Source: Gaiellasilicea sp963789355 (lineage in GTDB: Bacteria > Actinomycetota > Thermoleophilia > Gaiellales > Gaiellaceae). From it: DNA of 64,000 nt. Positions 7,602-15,594 of this stretch are shown piece after piece; position 1 is the stretch's first letter, and every line of letters starts with the position of its first letter. The position numbers and the translations under genes are program-made. Below the pieces are notes generated by a model. The model saw only the letters and a list, made by a program, of their open reading frames with translations, did no database searches and was not told where the DNA came from. The stretch lies in assembly GCA_963789355.1 (NCBI GenBank), contig CAWBKK010000003.1:199572-263571 (forward strand). Direction: 5' to 3'.

Positions 7602-8666
7602 CGGGCGAGCGCGGTCTCGGCGGCAATGCGCCCGTAGACGAGTGCGGCAGCGAGGCCGCTGCCGTAGCCGCCGGTGAAGATGCCGCCGGCGTCCGCGCCT
7701 GCCGCGTAGAGGTCCTGGATCGGCGAGCCGCCGCTGTCGAGCACTCGCGCCCGGTCGTCGATGCGGACGCCGCCGATCGTGTGCGTCACCCCCGCGTAGA
7801 CGCGCACGGCGAGGAACGGCGGCTCGGCGAGCTTCGGGGACTCCGGGAGCTCGAAGGGGAGCTCCTCCGCGGCGCGCACGTCCCCCCCGGCCGCACGCGC
7901 TGCCTCGACCATGTCGGCGACCGTGCGCTGCCGCACACGCTGACGCAGGGCACCCCCGTCGACGAGGTACCACGCCCGCCCTGCAGGGAAGCGCTGGACG
8001 ATGTCGCTCTCGTGCCAGGCCGCGTCGCCGAGCTCCCGCCCTTCGTCGTCCAGGACGAGCGCGTGCCGGGCGTAGAGCTGCGAGGCACGAACGAAGTCGG
8101 CCTCCCCCACTGGGCCGGGGAGCGCGCGGCCGTAGAACTCGTCCATCCCCAGGGTCTGCGCCGAGCCGCGACCGCGAGCAAACGCGAGCCCGTCGCCCTC
8201 GCTCCACGGCGCCGCACGGAGCACGAGCCCGCGCTCGCGCGCCAGCTGCGCCGCGAACCCGCCGGTCGCGAGCACCTGCGCGTCCGAGAACGGCTCCGCC
8301 AGCCTCACGTCGCCGGCCTTCCGGACCAGCAGCTCGGTCAGCGCCCGCGGCTCGTAACGGCGGCCCACCGTGAGCGGATTCCCGGTCTCGCCCTGGACGG
8401 GCTCGATCCCGAGGCTCTCGAGCCAGTCGAGAGCGTCGTCCAGCTCCTCGATGATCCGGCTCTGCAGCCCCGGGTCGCCGTCGGGACAGTCCGCCCGGAA
8501 GCTCGGCAGGCGTGCGGTGACGCCAGATCACGCCGCTCGAGAGCAGCATCGACCCGCCGGCGCGGTCACCCTTCTCGAAGACGACGGGTGTCGCACCCAG
8601 CTCGCGCGCTCGCGCCGCCGCGACGAGGCCGGCCATGCCGGCGCCGGCAATGACCAGCGTGGTCAG
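7598..8666 (-). pseudogene. FAD-dependent flavoprotein (fumarate reductase/KstD-like), frameshifted
   Basis: FAD-binding protein of the fumarate-reductase/3-ketosteroid-dehydrogenase superfamily. The N-terminal dinucleotide motif VIAGAGMAGLVAAARARELGA and FEKGDRAGGSMLLSSG are in one frame. From about SFRADCPDGDPGLQSRII onward (ATGGFAAQL, AGVTHTIGGVRIDDRARVLD, LYAAGADAGGIFTGGYGSGL) the protein is in another. The switch lies between about 8497 and 8540. No ATG/GTG/TTG is available at the N-terminus; a CTG at 8666 overlaps the VOC stop as CTGA. The rebuilt protein would be near 355 residues, short for this superfamily, whose members often exceed 450. Confidence 0.75.
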
Positions 8667-9304
8667 GTGAGCGAGAAGGACGGCTTGTGCTCGACGTACT
8701 CGAGCTTCACGCGATCCGGGCCCCAGACGAAGAGCGCGAGCGTGTTCGGCGCATCGACGAGGTCGTCGATCTCGACTCCGAGCTCCACCGCCTCGGCCTG
8801 ATGCTCGTCGACCGACTCCACCAGGACGCCGATGTGATTGAGCAGGGGCCGCTGCGGCGAGCCCGGGTCGCCCGGCCTCAGCTCGAGGTAGGCGCCGCCG
8901 ACCTCCAGCCGGCCGTCGCCAACCGGCGTGAAGCCGAGCCGCTCCCACCCGCGCGCCGCCGCCTCGGGGTCCTTGGCGAGCAGTGCGACATGATCGAGGT
9001 CGAGCTCCGAGTCCGTTTCCGCCTCGACGAGCACGAGCTCGAGTCCTTCCCCGAGGTCGACGAAGGGCTCACGGCCGTCGAGCGAGGACACGCGCAGCCC
9101 GATCCGGCCGAGCGCGCCGCGCTCGCGCGGCCCTTCGGCGTCGAAGAGCGTCAGCTTTCCCCGCCGGGCGTCGGCGCCGAGCAGCGTGAAGCGCTCGGTC
9201 TGCTCGATCGCGCGCAGTCCGAGCCGGTCGATCGCGATCGCGGCCATCCGCTCGCGATCGGCGACATAGAGCGCAACATGATCGAGCGTGAGCGGCTGCA
9301 CCAA
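8663..9304 (-). CDS. VOC-family (glyoxalase-fold) protein
   Basis: 213-residue protein with two vicinal-oxygen-chelate modules. Module 1 starts LDHVALYVADRERMAAIAI; module 2 starts LDHVALLAKDPEAAARGWERLGF and ends with HIGVLVESVDEHQAEA and DRVKLEYVEH. The pairs of His and Glu (LDHVAL, LDHVAL, LNHIGV, LEYVEH) are compatible with a divalent-metal site. Members include dioxygenases, glyoxalases and resistance proteins, so the substrate is open. It overlaps the flavoprotein gene downstream, suggesting a joint catabolic function (inference). Confidence 0.83.
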   Translation of the reverse strand: MVQPLTLDHVALYVADRERMAAIAIDRLGLRAIEQTERFTLLGADARRGKLTLFDAEGPRERGALGRIGLRVSSLDGREPFVDLGEGLELVLVEAETDSELDLDHVALLAKDPEAAARGWERLGFTPVGDGRLEVGGAYLELRPGDPGSPQRPLLNHIGVLVESVDEHQAEAVELGVEIDDLVDAPNTLALFVWGPDRVKLEYVEHKPSFSLT

Positions 9305-9329
9305 GCGAGGATAGCCGCAGCGAGCCTGC

Positions 9330-9665
9330 CTACTTCCGTCGATCGACCGCCCGCTGGAGCTGCTCCTTCGTCAACTTCGAGCGGCCTTCGATCTTCAGCC
9401 GCTTCGCCTCTTCGTAGAGCTGGTCGCGCGTCCGTCCCTTCGGGCGGCCCGTGCCGGAGCGAAGCCCTCCACGCCGGCTCGAGGAGATGTCGGTGCGCGA
9501 GAGCTCGGACGACGTCTTGGCCTCCCCCGCTCGTGCGCGCTCCTTGTTCACCGTCCGCGCGGCGATCTCCTCCGCCTTGTCCTCGGACGTACCCCGGTCC
9601 TCGAGGCTGTCCTTGATGTGCTCGTACTGGCGCTCCCGTTTCGCGCTCCAGGCTTTCGGAGGCAT
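9330..9665 (-). CDS. Basic protein with Rho-N-like C-terminus
   Basis: 111-residue strongly basic protein. The first half (MPPKAWSAKRERQYEHIK, then DKAEEIAARTVNKERARAGE) matches the small plasmid-stabilisation/ChaB-like group found near Rho-N domains. The second half (GRPKGRTRDQLYEEAKRLKIEGRSKLTKEQLQRAVDR) looks like a SAP/Rho termination factor N-terminal motif that binds nucleic acid. AAGGAGGGG 7 nt before the ATG at 9665 is an unusually strong Shine-Dalgarno for this window and favours this start over one at 9773. Likely a stress-related nucleic-acid-binding protein. Confidence 0.78.
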   Translation of the reverse strand: MPPKAWSAKRERQYEHIKDSLEDRGTSEDKAEEIAARTVNKERARAGEAKTSSELSRTDISSSRRGGLRSGTGRPKGRTRDQLYEEAKRLKIEGRSKLTKEQLQRAVDRRK

Positions 9666-9720
9666 GTCCGACCCCTCCTTCTGTTGGTGACGGAGGATCC
9701 GTTCCCGCTTTCGGCGTGTG

Positions 9721-10032
9721 TTATTCCGCGTTGAGCGGCGGGTTTTGGACGTCGTGCTCGGTCGCGTACGCATCCACGAGCGGATTCAGCGCGACAGGGC
9801 CTTCCGAGTACGCATAGTTGATCTTGACGAACGGCTCCCATTTGTCCGGGAGTGCGTCCTCGGGGAAGATCGCCTCGACCGGGCACTCAGGCTCGCAGGC
9901 GCCGCAGTCGATGCACTCCTCGGGATCGATGATCAGCATCCGGTCGAATTCGTGGATGCAATCGACCGGGCAGACGTCGACGCAGGAGAGGTCTTTGATG
10001 TCGATGCAGGGCTCGGCGATGATGTACGTCAC
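9721..10032 (-). CDS. Bacterial-type 7Fe/8Fe ferredoxin
   Basis: 103-residue ferredoxin for low-potential electron transfer in the cytoplasm. The N-terminal cluster region reads EPCIDIKDLSCVDVCPVDCI (Cys9, 17, 21, 25) and the second reads EECIDCGACEPECPVEAI. The CX7CX3CP spacing of the first site is the [3Fe-4S]/[4Fe-4S] arrangement of FdxA-type ferredoxins. The C-terminal extension after EDALPDKWEPFVKINYAY is also FdxA-like. Monocistronic-looking, 55 nt from the gene that follows. Confidence 0.92.
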   Translation of the reverse strand: MTYIIAEPCIDIKDLSCVDVCPVDCIHEFDRMLIIDPEECIDCGACEPECPVEAIFPEDALPDKWEPFVKINYAYSEGPVALNPLVDAYATEHDVQNPPLNAE

Positions 10033-10056
10033 GGCGGCTGAGTCTACCCAGCGGAG

Positions 10057-10371
10057 TCAGACGAGAGGCGCGGTCAGCTCGGCCACGATCTCGGGAACCC
10101 GCTCCACGAGCGCCGATTTGACGATCACCTGGTCGAACCCCGCCGTGTGCGCGCGCTGGAGGCCCGACTTGTCGGTGTGGTTCGTGAAGCCGACGATCGG
10201 AATGTCCGGCCACGAGTCGACGACCTCCTCCGGCTCGACGCGCGCGATGTCGACGATGACGAGGTCGGGCGGGTCGACGCTGTCGGTGGTGACCAGATGG
10301 TGGCCCGCGAGCAGGGCCTCGAGCTTCCCCCGGAAGAAGAGATCGACCCCTGCGAGCAGGATGGTCGCCAC
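10057..10371 (-). CDS. Stand-alone receiver-like protein
   Basis: 104-residue receiver-fold protein with no output domain. It retains the likely phospho-acceptor in DLVIVDIARVEP, a Thr in VGFTNHTDKSG and a C-terminal Lys in VIVKSALVERVPEIV. The N-terminal acidic pair after the first strand is reduced to one Asp (MATILLAGVDLFFRGKLEALL), so Mg2+ binding is doubtful. It could be a phosphorelay shuttle or a non-phosphorylated pseudo-receiver. It is 24 nt from the ferredoxin and 33 nt from ccdA. Confidence 0.72.
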   Translation of the reverse strand: MATILLAGVDLFFRGKLEALLAGHHLVTTDSVDPPDLVIVDIARVEPEEVVDSWPDIPIVGFTNHTDKSGLQRAHTAGFDQVIVKSALVERVPEIVAELTAPLV

Positions 10372-10404
10372 GACCGCGAATCTATCAGCGACGAGCGCCC
10401 TTTC

Positions 10405-11121
10405 CTACCCGGCGATTCCGATCGCGTCGAACAGCCGGTTCAGGTACACGCGCAGTCGCCAGAACTCCCCGGCGAAGAGGAGCGCGCCGAGCGCGACCAG
10501 GATCAGGCCGCTGACGAACTGAATCGCGACGTAGTGGTCCCGGACCCGGCGGAAGACGCCCATCGCGGGCACGAAGAGCGCGGCGGCGATGAGGAAGGGG
10601 ACGGCGAGGCCGAGCGCGTAGACGGCAAGCAGGAGCGAGCCTTCCCAGACGGTGCTGGAATCGCCTGCGAGCACGAGGATCGAGCCGAGCACCGGGCCGA
10701 TGCACGGCGCGGCGCAGATCGCGAAGGCGCCGCCGAGCAGGAAGCCCGAGCCGCGCCTCCGCGCGTCCTGAACGAGGCCGGCGCCGAGAAGTCGTTGCGG
10801 CCAGGGGAGCAGGCCCATGAACGCGAAGCCGAAGACGATCAGGACGAAACCGGCGATCTGCTCCATCAGGAACTGGTCGTTTGTGAACGAGAGGCCGACC
10901 GCGGCCGCACCGGCGCCGAGGAGGACGAACACCGCGACGAGCCCCGCCACGAACGGCAGGCTGGAGCGGAGGACGCGCCGCGACGAGCCGGGGTCGCCGA
11001 GGCGCTCCGCCTCGACGGATGAGATCGCCGAGAGGTAGCCCGGAACGAGCGGGAGCACGCACGGCGCGAGGAAGGAGAGGAAGCCGGCGCCGAAGGCGAC
11101 GAGGGCTGCCGTCCCGCTCAT
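10405..11121 (-). CDS. ccdA: Cytochrome c biogenesis / thiol-disulfide transporter CcdA
   Basis: 238-residue integral membrane protein of the CcdA/DsbD-beta family, which carries electrons from cytoplasmic thioredoxin to the outside. Six transmembrane segments are evident. Cys in FLAPCVLPLVPGYLS (TM1) and in ICAAPCIGPVLGSIL (TM4) are the redox pair. The ATG at 11121 gives the typical beginning; longer readings add an unlike basic stretch. It follows ccmH-like and tlpA-like genes, forming a compact extracytoplasmic redox and cytochrome-c maturation unit. Confidence 0.93.
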   Translation of the reverse strand: MSGTAALVAFGAGFLSFLAPCVLPLVPGYLSAISSVEAERLGDPGSSRRVLRSSLPFVAGLVAVFVLLGAGAAAVGLSFTNDQFLMEQIAGFVLIVFGFAFMGLLPWPQRLLGAGLVQDARRRGSGFLLGGAFAICAAPCIGPVLGSILVLAGDSSTVWEGSLLLAVYALGLAVPFLIAAALFVPAMGVFRRVRDHYVAIQFVSGLILVALGALLFAGEFWRLRVYLNRLFDAIGIAG

Positions 11122-11128
11122 GGGCCGC

Positions 11129-11581
11129 TCACGGCTCGTAGCGGGCGAGCTCGTCGTCGAGCCGCCGCTCCAGCCCTGGATCCAGTGGCGCGGGATCGAG
11201 GGGCCCCGGCTCGGAGGGCTCGCGCCGGCTCCACTTCCAGGCGAGCGCGCCGACGACGACCCCGCCGAGGACGATCCCGGCAAGGGGCAGCAGCCACGCG
11301 ATCAGCTCGAAGCCTCGCTTCGGCGGCACCGCGAGCACGGCCGGGCCGAAGTCGGCGACGAGCGCCGACTTGATCTCGCTCTTCGTGTCGCCGGCGGCGA
11401 TCCGCTCGCGAATGAATGCCTTCATCCGCAGCGCAACCGGGGCGTTCGAGGTGTCGAGCGTGGTGTCGCAGACCGGGCAGACGAGCTCGGACTCGAGCTC
11501 GGCGGGGGTCGGGCTCTGCTCGCTCGCGGCCGCAGGCGCCGCGAGCACGAGCGCAACGAGCAGGGAGGCTGCGGCCCTCAC
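11129..11581 (-). CDS. CcmH/CycL-type cytochrome c maturation protein
   Basis: 150-residue exported protein. An N-terminal signal (LLVALVLAAPAAAS) precedes the ELESELVCPVCDTTLDTSNAPVALRMKAFIRERIAAG domain with the CXXC motif and end in a membrane anchor (LIAWLLPLAGIVLGGVVVGALAW) with an acidic/basic tail. In system I maturation this protein reduces apocytochrome thiols. The motif here is LVCPVC rather than the textbook LRCXXC. GTG at 11581 overlaps the TlpA stop as GTGA. Other Ccm genes are not in the window. Confidence 0.88.
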   Translation of the reverse strand: MRAAASLLVALVLAAPAAASEQSPTPAELESELVCPVCDTTLDTSNAPVALRMKAFIRERIAAGDTKSEIKSALVADFGPAVLAVPPKRGFELIAWLLPLAGIVLGGVVVGALAWKWSRREPSEPGPLDPAPLDPGLERRLDDELARYEP

Positions 11582-12129
11582 GCCGGGGCGAGAGCGCGCC
11601 GGATCGCCGCGTCGATCTCGTCCGCGTCCTCGACCGCACCGGCGATCCGGTAGACGACCTTGCCGTTCGCGTCGACGACGTACGTCTCCGGGAACGCCTT
11701 GACGCCGTAGCGCCCGACCGTCGAGCCCTTGCCGTCGTAGACGTTCGGATAGGTGACGCCGTAGCGGGCGAGGAAGTCCCGGGCATCGCCGCGGAAGTCC
11801 TTCACGTCGACGCCGACGAAGGCGACGTCCTTCGCCGCCCACCGCTTGGCAGCCGCCTCGAGGACCGGGGCCTCGTCCTTGCACGGCCCGCACCAGGAGG
11901 CCCAGAAGTTGAGCACGACCGGCTTGCCTCGGAGCGAGCGCAGCGAGAGCTCACCCTTCCCGTCCAGCCGCTCGAGCGCGAACTGCGGCGCAGTCGGCGT
12001 GCCGCCGCGGCTGAGCTCCGAGGTGACCTCGCTCTCGCCCTGGGCGAGCTTCCAGCCGAGCAGGCCGAGCAGCGCCGCCACAACCGCCACGGCCGCGACC
12101 TGGGCTGCGAGCCGGAGCCGGCCGCTCAT
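11578..12129 (-). CDS. TlpA/ResA-type thioredoxin-like protein
   Basis: 183-residue membrane-anchored thioredoxin. One N-terminal transmembrane segment (AVVAALLGLLGWKLAQ) precedes the thioredoxin fold with NFWASWCGPCKDEAPVL carrying the WCXXC active site. The cis-Pro is in GVKAFPETYVVDANGKVVYR. Its place between the L,D-transpeptidase and ccmH/ccdA suggests that CcdA keeps it reduced and that it supplies reductant for haem attachment. AhpC/Redoxin-like insert GVDVKDFRGDARDFLARYGV supports ResA-like assignment. Confidence 0.92.
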   Translation of the reverse strand: MSGRLRLAAQVAAVAVVAALLGLLGWKLAQGESEVTSELSRGGTPTAPQFALERLDGKGELSLRSLRGKPVVLNFWASWCGPCKDEAPVLEAAAKRWAAKDVAFVGVDVKDFRGDARDFLARYGVTYPNVYDGKGSTVGRYGVKAFPETYVVDANGKVVYRIAGAVEDADEIDAAIRRALAPA

Positions 12130-12163
12130 GGGGCGATCTTCGCCTCATGAGCGCGAGCGACGG

Positions 12164-13225
12164 TCACCGGACGATGTAGACGGGCGTACCGACGTCGACC
12201 TGGTTGAACAACCACTCGACCTCGGGGATCAGCATCCGGATGCAGCCGTGCGAGACGGAGTAGCCGATCGAGGCCGGGTCGGGCGTGCCGTGGATCCCGA
12301 CGGCGGGTGCCGAAATCCCCATCCAGCGCGTGCCGAGCGGGTTCCCCGGGCCCGGCGGAATCGGCTGCGCGTCCTTGGCCCAGTCGGACTGAGGCGGATA
12401 CCACCACGGATTCCGCCACTTGACGATGATCTGGAACTTGCCCAGCGGGGTCGGGTAGCGCGAGGCGCCGGTTGCGACCCCGAACGTGCGGCGCAGCTTC
12501 ATCCCGTCGTAGAGATTGAGCTTGTTCGAGCCGCGGCGGATCACGATCACGTCGCCGATCGACGCCCGCGTCGTCTGTGGCATGCGCGCTTCGGTCTGGA
12601 GCGCGATCGGCTCGCGGGCGTGCGTCTTGAGACTGCGGAAGAGATCGCGCACGGCGGTTGCCTGGCGCAGCCGCCGGCCGGGGTGCTCCTTGCTCACGAA
12701 CGGCTTGCCGTTCCGCAAGGACAGCTCCGAGTCGACGGACGCCCGGTCGAAGCGGCGTGCGAGCCCAGCGACGTACCGCTCGATCCGCGGCAGCGGCGCC
12801 GCGACCTTGAGGGGCACGTTCGCTCCCGGCCTGACGATGCGGGCGCGCTTGATCGCGTCGCCGACGTACGCGGCGGCGCCCAACTGCTGCGGCGTCGCCC
12901 GGAGCGAGACCTTGCCGAGCGTGAGCGCGACGGGCCGAGCGAAGAAGGCCTTGACCAGCGCGGTCGCCGCCGCAGGCGAGAGCCCGCCGACGAGCACCTC
13001 CCCGCCCACGGTGACGCCTGCCGGGATCGTGGTCGGGCGAGGCGGGGGCGGCGTCGTCGTGGTGGTCGGCGTGGTCGTCGTCGTCGGCGGCGGCGGGGCA
13101 GTGGTCGTCCCCGTCGTCGTCCCCTCCTGCGCGCCGGCAGAGGGCGTCCCGACCAGCAGTCCGGCCGCGAGCACACCCGCGCCAAGACAGGCCAGGAGCA
13201 GGGCAAATGAGAGTCCTCGCCTCAC
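12164..13225 (-). CDS. L,D-transpeptidase (YkuD) with Thr/Pro linker
   Basis: 353-residue exported peptidoglycan cross-linking enzyme. Signal peptide (LLLACLGAGVLAAGLLVG) is followed by a low-complexity Thr/Pro linker (residues about 35-68), a peptidoglycan-binding-4-like domain repeated loosely, then the YkuD domain. Catalytic motif SHGCIRM has Cys at about residue 328, and GIHGTPDP supplies the conserved His. The GTG start at 13225 overlaps the GDPD stop (GTGA). The linker probably spans the wall so that the catalytic domain reaches 3-3 cross-link sites. Confidence 0.92.
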   Translation of the reverse strand: MRRGLSFALLLACLGAGVLAAGLLVGTPSAGAQEGTTTGTTTAPPPPTTTTTPTTTTTPPPPRPTTIPAGVTVGGEVLVGGLSPAAATALVKAFFARPVALTLGKVSLRATPQQLGAAAYVGDAIKRARIVRPGANVPLKVAAPLPRIERYVAGLARRFDRASVDSELSLRNGKPFVSKEHPGRRLRQATAVRDLFRSLKTHAREPIALQTEARMPQTTRASIGDVIVIRRGSNKLNLYDGMKLRRTFGVATGASRYPTPLGKFQIIVKWRNPWWYPPQSDWAKDAQPIPPGPGNPLGTRWMGISAPAVGIHGTPDPASIGYSVSHGCIRMLIPEVEWLFNQVDVGTPVYIVR

Positions 13226-13941
13226 GGCGCCAGTGTAGCCACGCCCGAAAAGATCCTGGGATCATTCGTGATCACTGCATCGACGCCGGCCGCCTCGAGC
13301 CGAGCGAGCTCGTCGGGGTGGTCGACCGTCCACGCCCAGACAGCCGCTCCGGCCGCGTGCGCGCGAGCGACGGCGGCAGGTGAGACGACCGCGTGCTGCA
13401 GCATCAGCGCCCGTGCTTGCGAGCGCGCGATCATCGGCTGGATGCGCGCCACGACCGCGCGGCGGAGCGCCAGCGTGCCCAGCCGAATCGCCGGCTTCAT
13501 CCCCCGCCGCTTCGAGACGCCGTACCGATCCTCGGGGTAGGTGAAGCCGATCGGAAGCTGCGGTGCGTACGCAGCGATCGCGTGCAGGCTCGGCAGGTGG
13601 AACGAGCTGACCACCGTTCGCTCGAACAGCCCGTGCCGGGCGAGCGCGGCCGCGACCTCGTCCAGACGCGTCGTCAGCTTCAAGTCGACGTGCAGGGCGG
13701 CGTCGTTGCCGGCGAAGAAGGCGAGCGCGTCCTCGAGCGTGGCCGGATCGGGGTCGAGCTCGGCGAGCGAGTGGCCGAGCACGAGCGGACCATCGGCGCG
13801 CGCGAGCACGTCGAACTCGATCGCGTCGACGCCGTGCTCGAGCGCCACCTCGAACGAGCGCAGCGTGTTCTCGGGCGCGAGGTGCGCCGCGCCCCGGTGG
13901 CCGACCCGGATCAAGGGCCCGTCTGCGCGGAGAAGCCTCAT
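13222..13941 (-). CDS. Glycerophosphodiester phosphodiesterase
   Basis: 239-residue GDPD-family enzyme that hydrolyses glycerophosphodiesters to glycerol-3-phosphate and an alcohol. Catalytic features: VGHRGAAHLAPENT (His15, Arg16, Glu24), AIEFDVL (Glu42, Asp44) and VLGHSL (His). The C-terminal VWAWTVDHPDELARLEAAGVDAVITNDP is the classic GDPD end. No signal peptide, so it acts in the cytoplasm. It overlaps both neighbours by 4 nt. Confidence 0.92.
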   Translation of the reverse strand: MRLLRADGPLIRVGHRGAAHLAPENTLRSFEVALEHGVDAIEFDVLARADGPLVLGHSLAELDPDPATLEDALAFFAGNDAALHVDLKLTTRLDEVAAALARHGLFERTVVSSFHLPSLHAIAAYAPQLPIGFTYPEDRYGVSKRRGMKPAIRLGTLALRRAVVARIQPMIARSQARALMLQHAVVSPAAVARAHAAGAAVWAWTVDHPDELARLEAAGVDAVITNDPRIFSGVATLAP

Positions 13942-15446
13942 GGCCTCGTCGGCAGGAAGTCCTCGTCGAGCTCGCCCCCGCGCGCCGCGTACTCGACGAT
14001 CATCCGGTCGGTCACCCACTCGACCGGAGCCCGGTCGTCGGTCCACGGGCGCTCGGCCCTCTCCGTCAACGGGCGCAGGTCGCGAACGAGCAGGTTGACG
14101 AGCGGTCGCAACTCCGCGTCGACCTCGTTCAGATCAATGAACGAGAACTTCCGTGGCTCGTCGAACGCGAGCAGGAGCTGGTTGAAGCGGAGCGCCGGCC
14201 ACACCGCGACCGACTCGAACTCGTGCGTCAGCGTGCCTGCGATCCCGTCGAGGAGGCTCTGGTCGCCCGGGACCGAGGCGACGTTCAGCGCGACCATCCC
14301 GCCGGGCGCAAGGCGCTCGCGCGCGAGCCGGAAGAACTCGCGCGTCGCGAGATAGAAGGGCACGTACGGCTGGTGGTAGGCATCGACGACGATCAGGTCG
14401 TAGCGCTCGTCGGTGCGACGCAGGAAGGGCCGCGCGTCGGCGTCGTGCACGGTCAGGTTCGGGTTGTCCTCCATCCCGAAGTACTCGCGGCCGGCATCGC
14501 TGACGGCCGGATCGAGCTCGACGCCGTCGACTCGCGCATCGGGGTAGAAGCGGCCGAGCGCCCGTGCGGTCGTCCCGCCCGCGTTGCCGAGGATCGCCAC
14601 GTTCCGAAGCGGCCGGTCGAGCAGCGGCGGCAGCGCGAGAAACGCGTCCCAAACGCCGCCGGTGAGCACGGTGTCCCGGCGCCAGACCGAGTGAACCGCA
14701 ACGCCCTCGTTCAGGCGCAGCAGCCGCCGGCCGTCGTCGCGCTCGATCACCTGGATGAACTGATAGAGCGAGTCCTCCTCGTGGATCAGCCCCGGCTCCG
14801 CCTTCACGGCGCCGGGCGGGAGCGCGGCCAGGGCGGCGATCGCCGCAGCCAGGACGACGAACCTCCGGCCCAGCACGAATGAGGCCGAGACGGCGAGCAG
14901 CGCTGCGGTCCCGAGCAGTGTCCGCTGCGTTCCGGCGAGCGGGATCGCGATCAGGGCCGGCACGAACGTCCCGAGCAGCGAGCCGAAGGTCGAGAGCGCG
15001 TAGAAGCGACCCGCGACGGCGCCGGCGCTCTCGACGTCCGTCAGCGCGAGCCGGATCGCGAACGGGGAGACCATCCCAAGCAGGACGACGGCGGGCGCGA
15101 AGAGGAGCAGGACGGCGAAGAAGGAGCCGATCACGGCGCCGGCCGAGGCGTCGTCGAGGTTGCCGACCGCCGCGTCGAGGAAGGGCCGGGCGACGAACGG
15201 CGTCATCGCCACCCAGAGCGCCGCCGCGAGCACGATCAGCCCGAGCAGGCGGCGCTCCGGCCGCCGGTCCGCGAGCCTCCCCCCGAGCCAGTAGCCGAGC
15301 GCAAGCCCGGCGAGGACGATCCCGATCAAGTTCGCCCAGACAATTGTCGACGAGCCGAAGTACGGGGCCAGCAAGCGGGACGCCGCGATCTCGGTCGCCA
15401 GCGAGCCGGTGCCCGCACCAAACACCAGCGCTGCGAGCGCTCTCAC
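13938..15446 (-). CDS. Membrane-anchored spermidine-synthase-like methyltransferase-fold protein
   Basis: About 502 residues from the GTG at 15446. The N-terminal half is a polytopic membrane domain (FGAGTGSLATEIAASRLLAP, WANLIGIVLAGLALGYWLGGRL, then IGSFFAVLLLFAPAVVLLGM and more), resembling a fused MFS-like domain. The C-terminal half is a Rossmann spermidine-synthase fold with AILGNAGGTTARAL, VDGVELDPAVSDAGREYF and YDLIVVDAY. Such fusions are widespread; whether they make polyamines is unproven, since the aminopropyl-binding residues are hard to confirm here. An ATG at 15563 would add 39 unlike residues that cross a hairpin. Confidence 0.83.
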   Translation of the reverse strand: MRALAALVFGAGTGSLATEIAASRLLAPYFGSSTIVWANLIGIVLAGLALGYWLGGRLADRRPERRLLGLIVLAAALWVAMTPFVARPFLDAAVGNLDDASAGAVIGSFFAVLLLFAPAVVLLGMVSPFAIRLALTDVESAGAVAGRFYALSTFGSLLGTFVPALIAIPLAGTQRTLLGTAALLAVSASFVLGRRFVVLAAAIAALAALPPGAVKAEPGLIHEEDSLYQFIQVIERDDGRRLLRLNEGVAVHSVWRRDTVLTGGVWDAFLALPPLLDRPLRNVAILGNAGGTTARALGRFYPDARVDGVELDPAVSDAGREYFGMEDNPNLTVHDADARPFLRRTDERYDLIVVDAYHQPYVPFYLATREFFRLARERLAPGGMVALNVASVPGDQSLLDGIAGTLTHEFESVAVWPALRFNQLLLAFDEPRKFSFIDLNEVDAELRPLVNLLVRDLRPLTERAERPWTDDRAPVEWVTDRMIVEYAARGGELDEDFLPTRP

Positions 15447-15457
15447 GTCCCTGGCCG

Positions 15458-15497
15458 CCTTTCGCTCCCGCCCGGCAGAGCCGGGCTCCGCGAAAGG
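15458..15497 (-). terminator. Hairpin between PP2C and spermidine-synthase-like genes
   Basis: CCTTTCGC (15458-15465) pairs with GCGAAAGG (15490-15497), and CCCGG pairs with CCGGG around a CAGAG loop. It lies between the minus-strand PP2C stop and the next start. No U-run follows on the minus strand, so it may be an attenuator or mRNA-stability element instead of a strict terminator. Confidence 0.5.
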
Positions 15498-15594
15498 CTG
15501 ACGGTGCTCGCTGCGCTCGAGCCGGCGGCGTGTACCTCCGTACCGTCCCACCGGCCTACGCACCGCGAGCAGCGTCCCAGGAACGTGAGCAAGG

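Noticed and set aside
13020..13125. Thr/Pro-coding low-complexity stretch that resembles tandem repeats
   Set aside because: It is the wall-spanning linker of the L,D-transpeptidase, a normal feature of these enzymes, with no exact repeat unit.
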